In this document: piece after piece, positions 24,424 through 36,267 of the stretch
Position numbering within the stretch: position 1 is the stretch's first letter
How the letters are laid out: each line of letters starts with the position of its first letter
Source of the DNA: Acidiphilium multivorum AIU301
GTDB lineage: Bacteria > Pseudomonadota > Alphaproteobacteria > Acetobacterales > Acetobacteraceae
DNA: 64,000 nt
Direction: 5' to 3'
NCBI RefSeq assembly: GCF_000202835.1
Contig: NC_015178.1
Span: 186,001 to 250,000 of the forward strand
Translations under genes and position numbers: made by a program
The notes under the pieces: model-generated
The model's database searches: none
Told to the model about the DNA's origin: nothing
What the model saw: only the letters and a program-made list of their open reading frames with translations

Positions 24424-25812
24424 ATGCGTTCGCTTCGCGCCCGACTCGCGCTGCTCTGGTCGATCTCGCTGATCGCCGCGATCATCGCGGGCGGGCTGAT
24501 CATCGGGCTGTTCCATCAATCGGCGACGGCGAGCCTCGCGCGTGACCGGCAGGTCGCCGCCCGAGCCTGCGATTCGATTGCGCGAGCCTATGGATTCTAC
24601 AGCGCCGGGCTTGGATCGGCGCCGCAGGACGAGGCGTTTCGCAAGGGGCTGAGAGGTGTTGCGGCCTTCGGGCTCTGGCCGTTTCCCGATGTCGCCGGCG
24701 GCATCGTCTCGGGCAGCACGGCACTCGCGTCGATCGGCGTCGATACGCCGCATGACGCGGGCATCTCCACGGCGACCGCGGCAGCGCTGGACGCGGACCA
24801 TCTGGTGCTGCGCCAGCGCGGAGGGTTCGGTGACCGTGCGGTGATCGCCGCCTGCCCACTTGGCAGCCCGGCCGAAGACCTTGCGGGGTTCACCATCGTC
24901 CGGCTCGACCTGCTGCGCACGCCCTTCTCGAAACTTGCCGCCGGCGGCCTGGCCGTGCTGCTGCTCTTCCTTATGGTCTCGGCCTGGTTCCTCACGCGTC
25001 TGGTGCTCGGCTTCTCCCGCCGCCTCGCCGCCGTCGAGGCCGGCCTCGCCACCGACCCCGAAGCAAAACTACCACTGACCGGCGAACCCGATTTTGACCG
25101 GCTGATCGCCGCGTTGAACGGCGCTACCGCCCGCCTCGGCCGCGCCCGCGCGCGCATCGCCGAGCAGGAGAAACTCGCCTCGCTGGGACGGATGGCGGCG
25201 GGGCTGGCGCATGAAATCCGCAATCCCCTGGGCGCGATTCGCCTCCGCGCGGAATCCGGCCTGGCCGGCGACGCCGCACGACGCGGCGCTGCCCTCGACC
25301 GCATCCTCGCGGAATCGGCGCGGCTGGAAAAGCTCACCGGCAAATTGCTGGGCTTCGCCGCCGCGCCCGCGCCGCAGACTGAAGAGGCATCGCTCGCGCA
25401 TCTTTTCGGCGAGGCGCGCGCACCCCTCGAAGAATATGCCGCGGCGAAGGGCGTCACGATCGAAACGAACGATCGGGGCCTCTCCTGGACGCTGGACCCC
25501 GCGCTGACCCTCCGCGCGCTCGACAACCTGCTGCGCAATGCGATCGACGCCTGCGGCGAGGACGATACGGTGCGGCTGACCGCGGCACGCGATGCGGACG
25601 GTCTCACGATTCTCATCGAAGATACCGGGCCAGGAATCGCACCCGGAATCGCGGCCCATCTTTTCGAGCCTTTCGTCACCGGACGGCCGGAAGGAAACGG
25701 GCTCGGCCTTGCCATCGCCCGCGAGATGATCCGCGCCCAGGGCGGCACGCTGGTCCATGACCCATCCGAGCACGGCGCGCGGTTCCGCATAAGGTTCAGG
25801 GGGGTGTCGTGA
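24424..25812 (+). CDS. Sensor histidine kinase (NtrB/ZraS-like)
   Basis: From ATG 24424 the protein has 462 residues. Transmembrane helices lie at about 8-31 (LLWSISLIAAIIAGGLIIGL) and 170-195 (LAVLLLFLMVSAWFLTRLVL), enclosing a periplasmic sensor of about 140 residues. A HAMP-like linker leads to the phospho-acceptor motif AAGLAHEIRNPLGAIRLRA (His about residue 263) and the ATPase domain with NLLRNAIDACGE, IEDTGPGIAPGI and GNGLGLAIAREMI. It phosphorylates the adjacent regulator, with which it overlaps (TGATG). The signal is unknown. The frame is open upstream to 24238, but that extension lacks a ribosome site. Confidence 0.9.
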   Translation: MRSLRARLALLWSISLIAAIIAGGLIIGLFHQSATASLARDRQVAARACDSIARAYGFYSAGLGSAPQDEAFRKGLRGVAAFGLWPFPDVAGGIVSGSTALASIGVDTPHDAGISTATAAALDADHLVLRQRGGFGDRAVIAACPLGSPAEDLAGFTIVRLDLLRTPFSKLAAGGLAVLLLFLMVSAWFLTRLVLGFSRRLAAVEAGLATDPEAKLPLTGEPDFDRLIAALNGATARLGRARARIAEQEKLASLGRMAAGLAHEIRNPLGAIRLRAESGLAGDAARRGAALDRILAESARLEKLTGKLLGFAAAPAPQTEEASLAHLFGEARAPLEEYAAAKGVTIETNDRGLSWTLDPALTLRALDNLLRNAIDACGEDDTVRLTAARDADGLTILIEDTGPGIAPGIAAHLFEPFVTGRPEGNGLGLAIAREMIRAQGGTLVHDPSEHGARFRIRFRGVS

Positions 25813-27182
25813 TGGCGCGGATCGCAGTGATCGACGACGATGCCGGGTTCCGCGCCAGCCTTGCCGAGGCGCTGGATGATTTCGGCCATGACGTCGCCGA
25901 ATTCGCCAGCGCCGATTTGGCCCTGACGGCACTGGCGACGGACCCGGCCGCCCTCGTCTTTCTCGACCTCCGCATGCCAGGCATGGACGGGATCGCCGCG
26001 CTGGAAGCGTTGAAATCGCGCGACAGGGCGCTGCCGGTCGTCGTGCTCACCGCCTACGCGACCGGTGAGAACACGATCGCCGCGATGCGCCTTGGCGCGT
26101 TCGATCATCTGACCAAGCCGGTCGGCCGCGCAGATCTCGAAGCCCTGCGCGACCGGGTGCTTACCGGCACGGCGACAACGTCGGCCCCGGCAGACTCCGT
26201 CGCGCCTGGCGAAATCATCGGCACGAGTCCGGCGATCCGCGAAGTCCAGAAACGGATCGGCCTCGCCGCCTCGGGCCAGGCGACCGTGCTGATCCTTGGC
26301 GAGACCGGCGTCGGCAAGGAACTCGTCGCCCGCGCGATCCACCGGTTCAGCGACCGCGCGTCGCGCCCCTTCGCCGCAGTGAATTGCGCGGCAATCCCCG
26401 CCGATCTGCTGGAGAGCGAATTGTTCGGCCATGAGCGCGGCGCTTTCACCGGCGCAATCGGCGCGAGGCGCGGCCGGTTCCGCGAGGCGGAGGGTGGCAC
26501 GATCTTGCTCGACGAGATCGGCGACATGGCGCCGGCGACCCAGGCGAAGATTTTGCGGGTGCTGGAAGAACGCGAGGTCGTGCCGCTCGGCGGCGCGCCG
26601 GTCGCGATCGATGTGCGGATGATTGCCGCGACCCATCGCGACCTTGCCGAACGCGTGGAGGAAGGCCGGTTCCGGGCCGATCTCTATTACCGCCTCGCCG
26701 TGCTGCCGATCGTCGTGCCGCCGCTACGCGAGCGCGTAGCCGATATCGAGGCGATCGCCCGCCATCTCCTCGCCCGCATCCGCCCGGCCTCGCCGCCGAC
26801 GCTGAGCAAGGCCGCATTGGACTCGCTCTCCGCCTGGCCCTGGCACGGCAATGTCCGCGAATTGCGCAATGTACTCGAACGCGCGGCAAGCCTTGCGCCG
26901 GGACGGGTGATCGATGCGGCCGATCTCGCCCTCGCGCCATCGCCGCGCCAGACCACGTCCCTGCCGCCGCCGCGTCGCCTGGCGGAGACTGTCGCGGATG
27001 CGGAAATCGTCGCGATCCGCGCCGCGCTGATCCGCGCCCGCGGGAATCGCACGGAAGCGGCGCGCGAACTCGGCATCAGCCGCGCCGCGCTCTACGACCG
27101 GCTCAATCGATACGGGCTGACAACGCTGTCGGAAAATCCGACGGAGACTGTCGGCGGATCCGACGAGTCCTCCGTCGTGTAA
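25812..27182 (+). CDS. NtrC-family sigma-54-dependent response regulator
   Basis: This 456-residue protein has a receiver domain (IAVIDDDAGF; phospho-acceptor Asp in FLDLRMPGMDG), an AAA+ domain with Walker A GETGVGKE, the sigma-54 contact loop GAFTGA, and Walker B GTILLDEIGD, and a Fis-type helix-turn-helix (NRTEAARELGISRAALYDRL). It should be phosphorylated by the overlapping kinase and activate sigma-54 promoters from enhancer sites. Two such dyads lie within its own 3' coding end, and a -24/-12 promoter follows 35 bp after its stop, facing the exported protein gene. Confidence 0.94.
   Translation: MARIAVIDDDAGFRASLAEALDDFGHDVAEFASADLALTALATDPAALVFLDLRMPGMDGIAALEALKSRDRALPVVVLTAYATGENTIAAMRLGAFDHLTKPVGRADLEALRDRVLTGTATTSAPADSVAPGEIIGTSPAIREVQKRIGLAASGQATVLILGETGVGKELVARAIHRFSDRASRPFAAVNCAAIPADLLESELFGHERGAFTGAIGARRGRFREAEGGTILLDEIGDMAPATQAKILRVLEEREVVPLGGAPVAIDVRMIAATHRDLAERVEEGRFRADLYYRLAVLPIVVPPLRERVADIEAIARHLLARIRPASPPTLSKAALDSLSAWPWHGNVRELRNVLERAASLAPGRVIDAADLALAPSPRQTTSLPPPRRLAETVADAEIVAIRAALIRARGNRTEAARELGISRAALYDRLNRYGLTTLSENPTETVGGSDESSVV
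27128..27164. promoter_or_regulatory. Paired enhancer dyads inside the regulator gene
   Basis: Two 15-bp palindromes, GTCGGAAAATCCGAC (27128-27142) and GTCGGCGGATCCGAC (27150-27164), share the arms GTCGG/CCGAC with a 5-base centre. Their centres are 22 bp apart, two helical turns, so dimers would bind on the same DNA face. They lie about 60-85 bp upstream of the -24 element, the normal position of sigma-54 enhancers. Confidence 0.72.
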
Positions 27183-27217
27183 CTCCCGAAACCCTTGCCG
27201 TTCAACGCGTTATGGTT

Positions 27218-27233
27218 TGGCACGCCGTGTGCA
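27218..27233 (+). promoter_or_regulatory. Sigma-54 promoter of the exported protein gene
   Basis: TGGCACGCCGTGTGCA has a perfect -24 half (TGGCAC) and a near-consensus -12 half (GTGC for TTGC) at correct spacing. It lies between the sigma-54 activator gene and the exported protein gene, 47 bp before the start codon. Confidence 0.72.
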
Positions 27234-27279
27234 GAGCATCAGGGCGACGGATCATACCGTCGACATCATGGAGATACGC

Positions 27280-28029
27280 ATGACACAACTGAAGCTTATG
27301 CTCGCCGCCGCCACCGCCACGACGATGCTCGCCACCGGCGCGGCAAGCGCCGCAACCCATGGCAACCGGGCGGCGCTCAAGGACCTGCCGACCTATTCCG
27401 GAACGGTGGCGCATTTCACCATCACGCCGCGCGGCGCGATCGACGGGATGATTCTCTCGAACGGCACCGAGATCCTGTTCCCGCCCTATCTCTCCACGGA
27501 GATCGCCTATGCGGTGAAGCAGGGCGACCAGGTCACGGTGCGCGGCCTGAAAGCGGCCGGCGAACCCGTAATACGCGGTGTCACGATCAACGATGCGACG
27601 ACGCATCAGCGCGTGGTCGATAACGGCCCGCCAGCCGGTTTCGGTCCGCATCACCATGACCGCGCGACGCGGATGATGGCGGATGGCAAGGTCGCGCAGG
27701 TTCTCTACGATCCGGGCGGGCGCCGCAACGGCCTGCTGCTCGAGAACGGCACGGTGCTGCATCTGCCGCCGCCGGAATTCGGCAACCAGAAGATCGCGGC
27801 ACTCCTGAAACCGGGCGCAACCGTCGCCGCAGTCGGCGCGGGCACGGCGAATGCGCTGGGCAAGGCGGTGATGGTGCGCGCGATCGGCCCATCCTTCGAC
27901 GCGCTGACCCGGATCGCGCCGCCGCACCGCCCGCACCGTTTCAAGCCTCGCGGACCGATGGCGGGACCGGGCGCCTGGCACCATGCGGAATGGCAGCCCA
28001 GACCTTCGCAGCCGGCGCCCGCAAAATAA
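27280..28029 (+). CDS. Exported two-repeat protein, probable target of the adjacent sigma-54 regulator
   Basis: The ATG at 27280 follows GGAG. The 249-residue protein has a signal peptide (LMLAAATATTMLATGAASAA) and two similar units of about 80 residues: GMILSNGTEILFPPYLSTEI with GDQVTVRGL, and GLLLENGTVLHLPPPEFGNQ with GATVAAVGAG. The strand pattern resembles OB-fold modules of periplasmic proteins. The tail is rich in His, Pro and Arg (HHAEWQPRPSQPAPAK), possibly metal-binding. It is preceded by a sigma-54 promoter and followed by a hairpin terminator, so it forms its own transcript. Function unknown. Confidence 0.75.
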   Translation: MTQLKLMLAAATATTMLATGAASAATHGNRAALKDLPTYSGTVAHFTITPRGAIDGMILSNGTEILFPPYLSTEIAYAVKQGDQVTVRGLKAAGEPVIRGVTINDATTHQRVVDNGPPAGFGPHHHDRATRMMADGKVAQVLYDPGGRRNGLLLENGTVLHLPPPEFGNQKIAALLKPGATVAAVGAGTANALGKAVMVRAIGPSFDALTRIAPPHRPHRFKPRGPMAGPGAWHHAEWQPRPSQPAPAK

Positions 28030-28056
28030 CGGGACGACAGCTTCTCCACATCGAAA

Positions 28057-28085
28057 CGCGGCCGGGACATCACCTTCCGGCCGCG
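28057..28085 (+). terminator. Hairpin terminator after the exported protein gene
   Basis: Perfect 9-bp GC-rich arms CGCGGCCGG and CCGGCCGCG enclose an 11-base loop, with complementary CGAAA/TTTCG sequences further out. It lies 28 bp after the stop; there is no long T run. Confidence 0.65.
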
Positions 28086-28184
28086 TGAATCGTTTCGTTA
28101 GATTACGGAGCCCGCCTTGCGACGTCAGACGACGACGCTGCATCCAGAAGATGCATCTACTTGAGGTCGACGGCGATCGGCACT

Positions 28185-28388
28185 GTCTCGCCGACCCCGA
28201 CCTTGGTATACAGGGCGATCCGCACGCGCGGCCATTTCCCCAGCGATGAGGCCGCGGCCAAACTGCTCTATCTGATCCTGAACCGATCCGAAAAAGAGCG
28301 GGTGATGCCACCTCGAGAATGGGCTATGGCAAAGGCTCAGTTCGCCGTCATCTTCGGCGATCGTTTCGTAAGGGCCTTGGCGGCTTGA
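28185..28388 (+). pseudogene. IS256-family transposase, C-terminal fragment
   Basis: The frame reads RAIRTRGHFPSDEAAAKLLY and MPPREWAMAKAQFAVIFGDR before a stop, the C-terminal end of mutator-type transposases. The rest of the element is missing. Confidence 0.8.
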
Positions 28389-28559
28389 TGTTCAACCGCC
28401 ACCCATACACGGAATTCCTGGCATTGCCCTTCCCGCAGTCGGCGGCCTTCAGCTGGGCATCGGCATTAGAGCGGTAGCCGAACCATCTGAATCGCTGGGG
28501 TACCGGAAGCGGTTGAAATCTGATTCAAGCTATCTGCGGGAGTTTGGAGGCCGGCAGGA

Positions 28560-30122
28560 ATGGCAAAGACTCTTTCGGAGGATCTGCGGGGCCGTGTGGT
28601 GGCGGATCGCCGAGTTCAGGAGGCCATTACTCTCGTCTTCGACAAGGTGGCTGAGCTCGGCAGCGCCCGACAGGCTCTGCTCTGGTTCCTGGAGCACAGT
28701 CTGGATCTGCCGGCCCGACGCGCCAATGGCGATGTGGTCTGGCGCAGGCCGACCTACGCCACCATCCACCGCATGATCGAGAACCCGGTCTACGGCGGCG
28801 CCTACGCCTATGGTAAGACTCGCGTGGCGCCGCGGCACGACGCGATCGTTCCGCGATCCGGCAGTCGTCGCAAGCGGCGCGGCGACTGGCTGGCGCTGAA
28901 GCCAGGGGCGCATGAAGGCTATGTCAGTTGGGAACGGGCAGAGGCGATCCGCACGATGGTCAGCGACAACATCCCTGCGAGCCGGCATCACGGAGCGCCC
29001 AAGCATGGCGATGCTTTGCTGGCCGGCCTGCTGCGTTGCCGGCGCTGTGGCCGCAAGCTGACGGTCCGTTATACTGGGACCAATCACAACATCCCCCGCT
29101 ATTCCTGCTGGCGGGGCCTGCTCGACAATGGCGAGCCGCGCTGCATCGCTTTCGGCGGCCTGCGGGTCGACGACGCCATCGAGGAGGCATTGCTGCGGGT
29201 CGTCGAACCCGGCGCCATCGCCGCCGCCGCCGCAGAGGCGCAAGCCGCCGGCCGGCGAGACCAGGTGCGCGAGGCTCTGGTGCGCGATCTCGAAGCGGCC
29301 CGCTACCAGGCCGCTCGGGCATTCCGGCAATATGACGCCGCTGATCCTGCGAACCGGCTTGTTGCCGCGGAGCTGGAGACGCGATGGAACCGCGCCCTCG
29401 CGCAGGCCGCCGAGGTCGAGGCAAGGATTGCCGAGCACGATGCCGCCGCCCCAAAATCGTCTTCCTTGGCGGTGCTCGACGCCGCCAGGCTTGGTACGAA
29501 CCTTCGGGCGGTCTGGGCGGCGCCGACAACGGATTCCCGGCTCAAGAAGCGTATCGTCCGCACCGTCATCCATGAAATGGTTGCCGATATCGATGACACA
29601 GCCTCCGAGATCGTTCTGCTGGTCCACTGGATTGGCGGTGCCCACACAGAGCTTCGCCTGCCGACGCGGCGCCGCGGACAGCGCAACAGCACGGCCTCCG
29701 AGATCATCGCCGCGGTGCGCCATCTCGCGCTCATCGCCTCCGACGACCTGATTGCTGGCATCCTCAATCGGAACCGCCTGCTGACCGGCCATGGCAACCG
29801 CTGGACCCGCGAGCGGGTCACAGCCCTCCGTTCGCATCACAAGATCCCGGTCTTCCGCCCCGCGCCCGACGGCATCGAACCTCAGCTCAACCTTACCGAT
29901 GCCGCACGCCTCCTTGGCGTGGCGCCCAAGGCCCTCAGGCTCGCCGCCGAGGCCGGAGTGATCGAGGGCGACCACCCTTTGCCCGACGGCCCGTGGATCT
30001 TCCGCCGGTCCGAACTCGCCAAGCCAGCCGCCGCGCAGATCACTCATCGCGCACGGCAGAACCCCAAACACCCCGCGGGATCACACACCGATCAGAAAAA
30101 CCTATCCCTCTCAATAACATAA
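28560..30122 (+). CDS. Chimeric large serine recombinase lacking its catalytic domain
   Basis: The first ~13 codons ([13 protein letters not shown]) are the start of an IS630 transposase, with ribosome site, joined in frame to a large serine recombinase from about residue 16 ([20 protein letters not shown]). What follows is the recombinase domain, a zinc ribbon ([21 protein letters not shown]), a coiled-coil region and a C-terminal helix-turn-helix ([20 protein letters not shown]). The N-terminal resolvase domain with the nucleophilic Ser is absent, so the 520-residue product may bind attachment sites but cannot recombine. It was probably made by IS630 insertion and deletion. Confidence 0.8.
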   Translation: MAKTLSEDLRGRVVADRRVQEAITLVFDKVAELGSARQALLWFLEHSLDLPARRANGDVVWRRPTYATIHRMIENPVYGGAYAYGKTRVAPRHDAIVPRSGSRRKRRGDWLALKPGAHEGYVSWERAEAIRTMVSDNIPASRHHGAPKHGDALLAGLLRCRRCGRKLTVRYTGTNHNIPRYSCWRGLLDNGEPRCIAFGGLRVDDAIEEALLRVVEPGAIAAAAAEAQAAGRRDQVREALVRDLEAARYQAARAFRQYDAADPANRLVAAELETRWNRALAQAAEVEARIAEHDAAAPKSSSLAVLDAARLGTNLRAVWAAPTTDSRLKKRIVRTVIHEMVADIDDTASEIVLLVHWIGGAHTELRLPTRRRGQRNSTASEIIAAVRHLALIASDDLIAGILNRNRLLTGHGNRWTRERVTALRSHHKIPVFRPAPDGIEPQLNLTDAARLLGVAPKALRLAAEAGVIEGDHPLPDGPWIFRRSELAKPAAAQITHRARQNPKHPAGSHTDQKNLSLSIT

Positions 30123-30312
30123 ACAAATGGGTCTTATGAAACAGGATTGTACTGCCGCCGCCAAGCCTCGGTCAGGATCTTCGCGTCCATCAGGGTGTAG
30201 AAGATCTCCCCCGTCGGCTGTGCTGTGGCCATGAGCTGCTTTGGGTGTGACTTGGGTTACGGGCTGGAGTAGATATTTGGGGTATGAATGGGAATGGTGG
30301 GGAGGGGTTGGA

Positions 30313-30999
30313 ATGTCGATCGATAGGTTCGTGGCTGATCCGGCTGGGTATTCCAAGGGGCATATCGTGCAGTTTCAACACCAAGCATTTCCGCCGTCGC
30401 AGGCGGGTATGCAAGTCGTTTCCACGATGAACAACTGGGGCGGCCAGTGGACGGCGGAGCGTTACGACCGGGTGGCGGGGCAGTTCACCAAGTTCCGGTT
30501 CCGGGAGTCGGGGTTACAGTATTTCAAGAAGGGTAAGGCGGTGACGATGCCAACGCGGGTGGGCAAGGGCAGCGGCGCCCTGCACACGGTGGAGGTTAGT
30601 CAAGGGGCGGTGGATCTCGGGATACGGTTTCTGCCGTGGAAGGCCGACACCGTGACTTATATGCGGCTGGACCCGGCGGCGCGCACGTTTTTCACCGGGC
30701 CGATTAATGGGTGTTCGGTCTATCTGGGGCAGGTGGGGGCGGATTGGTGGGCGTTCCATGCCAACCGCAACAATGCCGGGGTGCATAACCCCGCCGTGAA
30801 AGCGGCGATGACCGACAACGTGAACATGCGGCTGCCAGTGCCGGTGCGGATCGTTCATGCGGCGATTTATCAGCGCGACTATAATGACCTCGGCTTCGTG
30901 TGCGGGCAGGTAAAGCACGGGCAGTGGCAGTTTTACGTAGTGGATATGAGCCTAGTGCAGGTAGGAAAATATGCCCAAACGGTGCGCCGGCTGCCATGA
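30313..30999 (+). CDS. Putative CNF-like Cys/His deamidase or toxin
   Basis: The ATG at 30313 follows GGAGGGG. The 228-residue protein has the motif TGPINGCSVYLGQVGADWW with Cys134 and, 15 residues on, His149 in WAFHANRN. A Gly-Cys-Ser/Thr followed by a His at this spacing is the catalytic arrangement of the CNF1 glutamine deamidase fold. The N-terminal ~110 residues are aromatic-rich and no signal peptide is visible. An immunity gene is not evident. The 3' end runs into a degenerate IS5 end. Similarity is motif level only, so an unrelated fold is possible. Confidence 0.5.
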   Translation: MSIDRFVADPAGYSKGHIVQFQHQAFPPSQAGMQVVSTMNNWGGQWTAERYDRVAGQFTKFRFRESGLQYFKKGKAVTMPTRVGKGSGALHTVEVSQGAVDLGIRFLPWKADTVTYMRLDPAARTFFTGPINGCSVYLGQVGADWWAFHANRNNAGVHNPAVKAAMTDNVNMRLPVPVRIVHAAIYQRDYNDLGFVCGQVKHGQWQFYVVDMSLVQVGKYAQTVRRLP

Positions 31000-31018
31000 G
31001 ACTTGTGCGCGGATAGGC
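30996..31018 (+). repeat. Solo IS5-type terminal repeat remnant
   Basis: TGAGACTTGTGCGCGGATAG is close to the terminal repeats of the IS5 element at 17461-18580 (GGAGACCTGTGCGCGGATAG). No transposase follows, so this is a remnant or a decayed one-ended insertion at the 3' end of the preceding gene. Confidence 0.55.
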
Positions 31019-31552
31019 GACGATACTGGAAAAAGTGAGAAGTGCGCCGGGCTCCGTCAGGTTGCCGAGTCTTGGTGTGGCACCTACCCCGGGTCTTGAT
31101 GATCGACATCGAAGCCCCGCCGCTCAAAGGGTACCGCTTCCCGGGGTCAATTATCGCTTGTGCAGAATGGGCGTATCACAGGTTTGCGCTCTGCTTCGAC
31201 GAATGGATCGATATCCGATTAAATTCCATCGGAATGACTGGCCGATCCCGGAGCGGAATCCTCAGGAAATGCTTGGCAGTTCCGCCGCTCTACGGATCCC
31301 GTTGTTCTCCAGCCTACTAGATCTTTCACATGTCGTGCTGGAGCTTCCCGATGACTGACAATCGTACGCCCTGGCACGACATCAACAATTTCCGGAAGAC
31401 TGGCCAACTCCTTTTGGCCTCAAGTCGCCTAGCTTGGCCAGAAGGCCGTCGCCCTCCCCAGATAATCCCGTTGCGCGCCTTACGGCGTATGGGATCACTT
31501 AAACCCGCACCGAACAAATCGACCCCGATGGTCAATTTTTGCGTTGCACAAT
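31019..31552. other. Region without a recognised gene
   Basis: About 530 bp between the IS5-type end and the porin fragment. Short frames on both strands have no family features. Confidence 0.4.
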
Positions 31553-32206
31553 CTAAAAAGCCACCCCAGCGCCGAGTGTCGCAACCAGAGCATTCCTCGG
31601 CCCTCCATTGGCATGAATGATCCATTGCAAGTCGGGCTCGATGATCATTCGATCTGGCAAATGGGCCACAAAGGCAACCTCTTCCGTTGTTTCGGCCATG
31701 GTACGAGCAGTGCTGAACCAGGCTCTTGCAATTCCAAAGGTTAGCGCATCACGGCGGTGCTGAGCCCAGAAGCCGGAAAGTTTTCCTCCAAAACCGAGGT
31801 AACTGGAGATAGGACCTTGCGATTCTGGATTTCCAGCGACTTGTGCGAAAAATCCGAGACGGTAACGTTTGATCGGAATATTTCTCCACTCAGCAATACC
31901 GTAGACGCCACCAACGGACGGGCCGAGTGTCGAACGAAGCCTCCGATGCTGCCAGTAGTGCCATACACCTGCTTTGACCGTAATTTCCCGGGCCGCATTA
32001 CGCCACGTCCGATCTACCTCGAGGAACCCGATGGCACCCCGATCGAATGGCTGATCAAATGTCTGGACCGGGTCACCCTGATACAGGCCAACACGCCACA
32101 CGAGTGACCGTGCCTTAAGCCATATCATAAATCCGGCGCTGGTATGGGAGAAGCCTGCAACGTTGTCGCCGATTGTCGGCGTCAAGTTAAAAGACAGGTT
32201 CTGCAA
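31553..32206 (-). pseudogene. oprB: OprB-family carbohydrate porin, C-terminal part
   Basis: The ~217 residues show alternating beta strands and OprB features: GFFAQVAGNPESQGPISSYL, LTFGIARAWFSTA, and the terminal IIEPDLQWIIHANGGPRNAL ending in GAGVAF with the C-terminal Phe used for outer-membrane assembly. OprB porins take up sugars across the outer membrane. The N-terminal half and signal peptide are missing; the break lies next to the IS256 element whose end is at 32259. Confidence 0.75.
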
Positions 32207-32258
32207 GCTTGCAGCGAGGCCAGTAACAGATAGCGTCCGTCAATGTGGTGGAAATTCT

Positions 32259-33567
32259 GGTGTAGCTGAAGCGGCCAATGGTCACGCGGCGACGGTGGAA
32301 ATTCGTGGTGTATCGGCATCGATGGCGGGTGCCATGAGTTCGACCATTCCCTCGATCTGCATATAGCGGTTCTGTGTTTGCCATTCGTCGTTGGCCTCGA
32401 GCAGCACGGCCCCGATCAGGCGGATGATCGAACCTTCATTGGGAAAGATGCCGACGACATCGGCGCGGCGCTTGACCTCCTTGTTCAGGCGTTCGAGCGG
32501 ATTCGTCGAGTGAATTTTGGTTCGGTGCTGGGCGGGAAAGTCCATGTGCGCCAGCACGTCGGTTTCACTGTCGTCGATGAACGCGCCAAGTTTTGGCCAT
32601 TTGCCCCGGAGCTGGTCGGCCACATGGCGCAGGGTCTGGCTGGCACTGACGCGATCCGGCTGGATAAACGCCTGACGCAACGCTGCAGACACCATGCTCT
32701 GCTGCCCCTTCGGCACATAGGACAAGGCGTTGCGCATCCAGTGAACGCGGCATCTTTGCCAGGATGCCCCCATCACCCGGCGGATCGCCGCCTTCAACCC
32801 TTCATGAGCATCGGAGATCACCAGTTTCACCTCACGCAACCCACGGCGGACCAAGCTCTTGAGAAAGGTCGACCAGAAGGTCTCCGCCTCGGACGGGCCG
32901 ATGTGCAGGCCGACGATCTCGCGCCGACCGTCGGTGTTCACCGCCACTGCGATTATCGCTGCAACTGAGACGATCCGCCCACCTTCGCGCTGCTTGAGAT
33001 AGGTCGCATCCAACCACAGATACGGCCACTCGCCGGCGAGTGGCCGGTCGAGGAAGGCGTTCACCCTCTCATCGATGTCCTTGCACAGTTTCGAGACCGT
33101 GCTCTTGCTGATCCCCGTCAGCCCCATGGCCTGCACCAGCTCGTCTACCCGCCGGGTCGAGACGCCGCCAATCCAGGCTTCCTGGATGACCGCGGCCAGC
33201 GCCTTCTCCAGGTCCGGCGAGCTTCCAGGAACGGCGGGAAGTAGCTCCCCTGCCGCAGCTTCGGGATCCGAAGCTGCAAGCTGCCAAGCCGCGTGTCCAA
33301 TGCGCGTTCCCGGTAGCCGTTGCGATAGGTCGCGCGCTCGCCGCTGCGCTCGTAGCGGCTGGCGCCGATCAGCCCATCCACATCCGTCTCCATCAGCAGT
33401 TGAACCACCGCCTCCGCGACGCTGCGCAGAAAATCGCCGTCCCCGGCTTTGGCCAGTAGCTCAGCCAGTGGTAATCTATCTTCGGTCATCGGGTTCTCCA
33501 GGCTTCAGGTTGAAGTCTCGCAACTCCACCATAGCCGACTGATCCGATGGCCACCTCAAACTACACC
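32259..33567 (-). mobile_element. IS256-family insertion sequence with frameshifted transposase
   Basis: The ends read GGTGTAGCTGAAGCGGCCAA (32259 onward) and, on the other strand from 33567, GGTGTAGTTTGAGGTGGCCA. No target duplication was found, consistent with later deletion or recombination. It adjoins the truncated oprB on one side and IS21 on the other. Confidence 0.75.
32282..33489 (-). pseudogene. IS256-family transposase, frameshifted
   Basis: The N-terminal part from ATG 33489 reads LAELLAKAGDGDFLRSVAEA and YERSGERATYRNGYRERALD. Near 33215 a one-base shift is needed to continue as EKALAAVIQEAWIGGVSTRR and MGLTGISKSTVSKLCKDIDE. The second part holds catalytic residues (WPYLWLDATYLKQREGG, LVISDAHEGLKAAIRRV) and ends normally. 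A sequencing error cannot be excluded. Confidence 0.88.
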
Positions 33568-33766
33568 GTTACAGGGCCCAAAAGTCCACCACGACCCCGG
33601 ACACTACCGCCGGCCACCCCAGCATGTAGCGCGACAATCTGGGTGAGAAGGAGCGACAATCAGCATGAGAAAAGCTGACGGCGACGGGGGCGAGGATATG
33701 TGTTTTGAGTTGGATGGCAAGTGGGTTTTTGTTGATTGTCGCTGAGCGGCGATCAGGCGGCGTCGA

Positions 33767-36186
<2,420 letters not shown>

Positions 36187-36267
36187 CTACGCCCTCACAG
36201 CCCCCAGCCCCGGATTCTCACCCTGATTGTCGCGGATTCTCACGCTGATTGTCGCGCGGCACCAGCA

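Noticed and set aside
24597-26636. A 679-codon open frame on the minus strand opposite the kinase and regulator genes
   Set aside because: It is antisense to two clearly coding genes with conserved motifs; long antisense frames are common in GC-rich DNA and this one has no recognisable domains.
28560-30122. The recombinase considered as a new domain architecture
   Set aside because: The N-terminal residues are an IS630 transposase start, so this is better explained as a chance fusion than a novel family.
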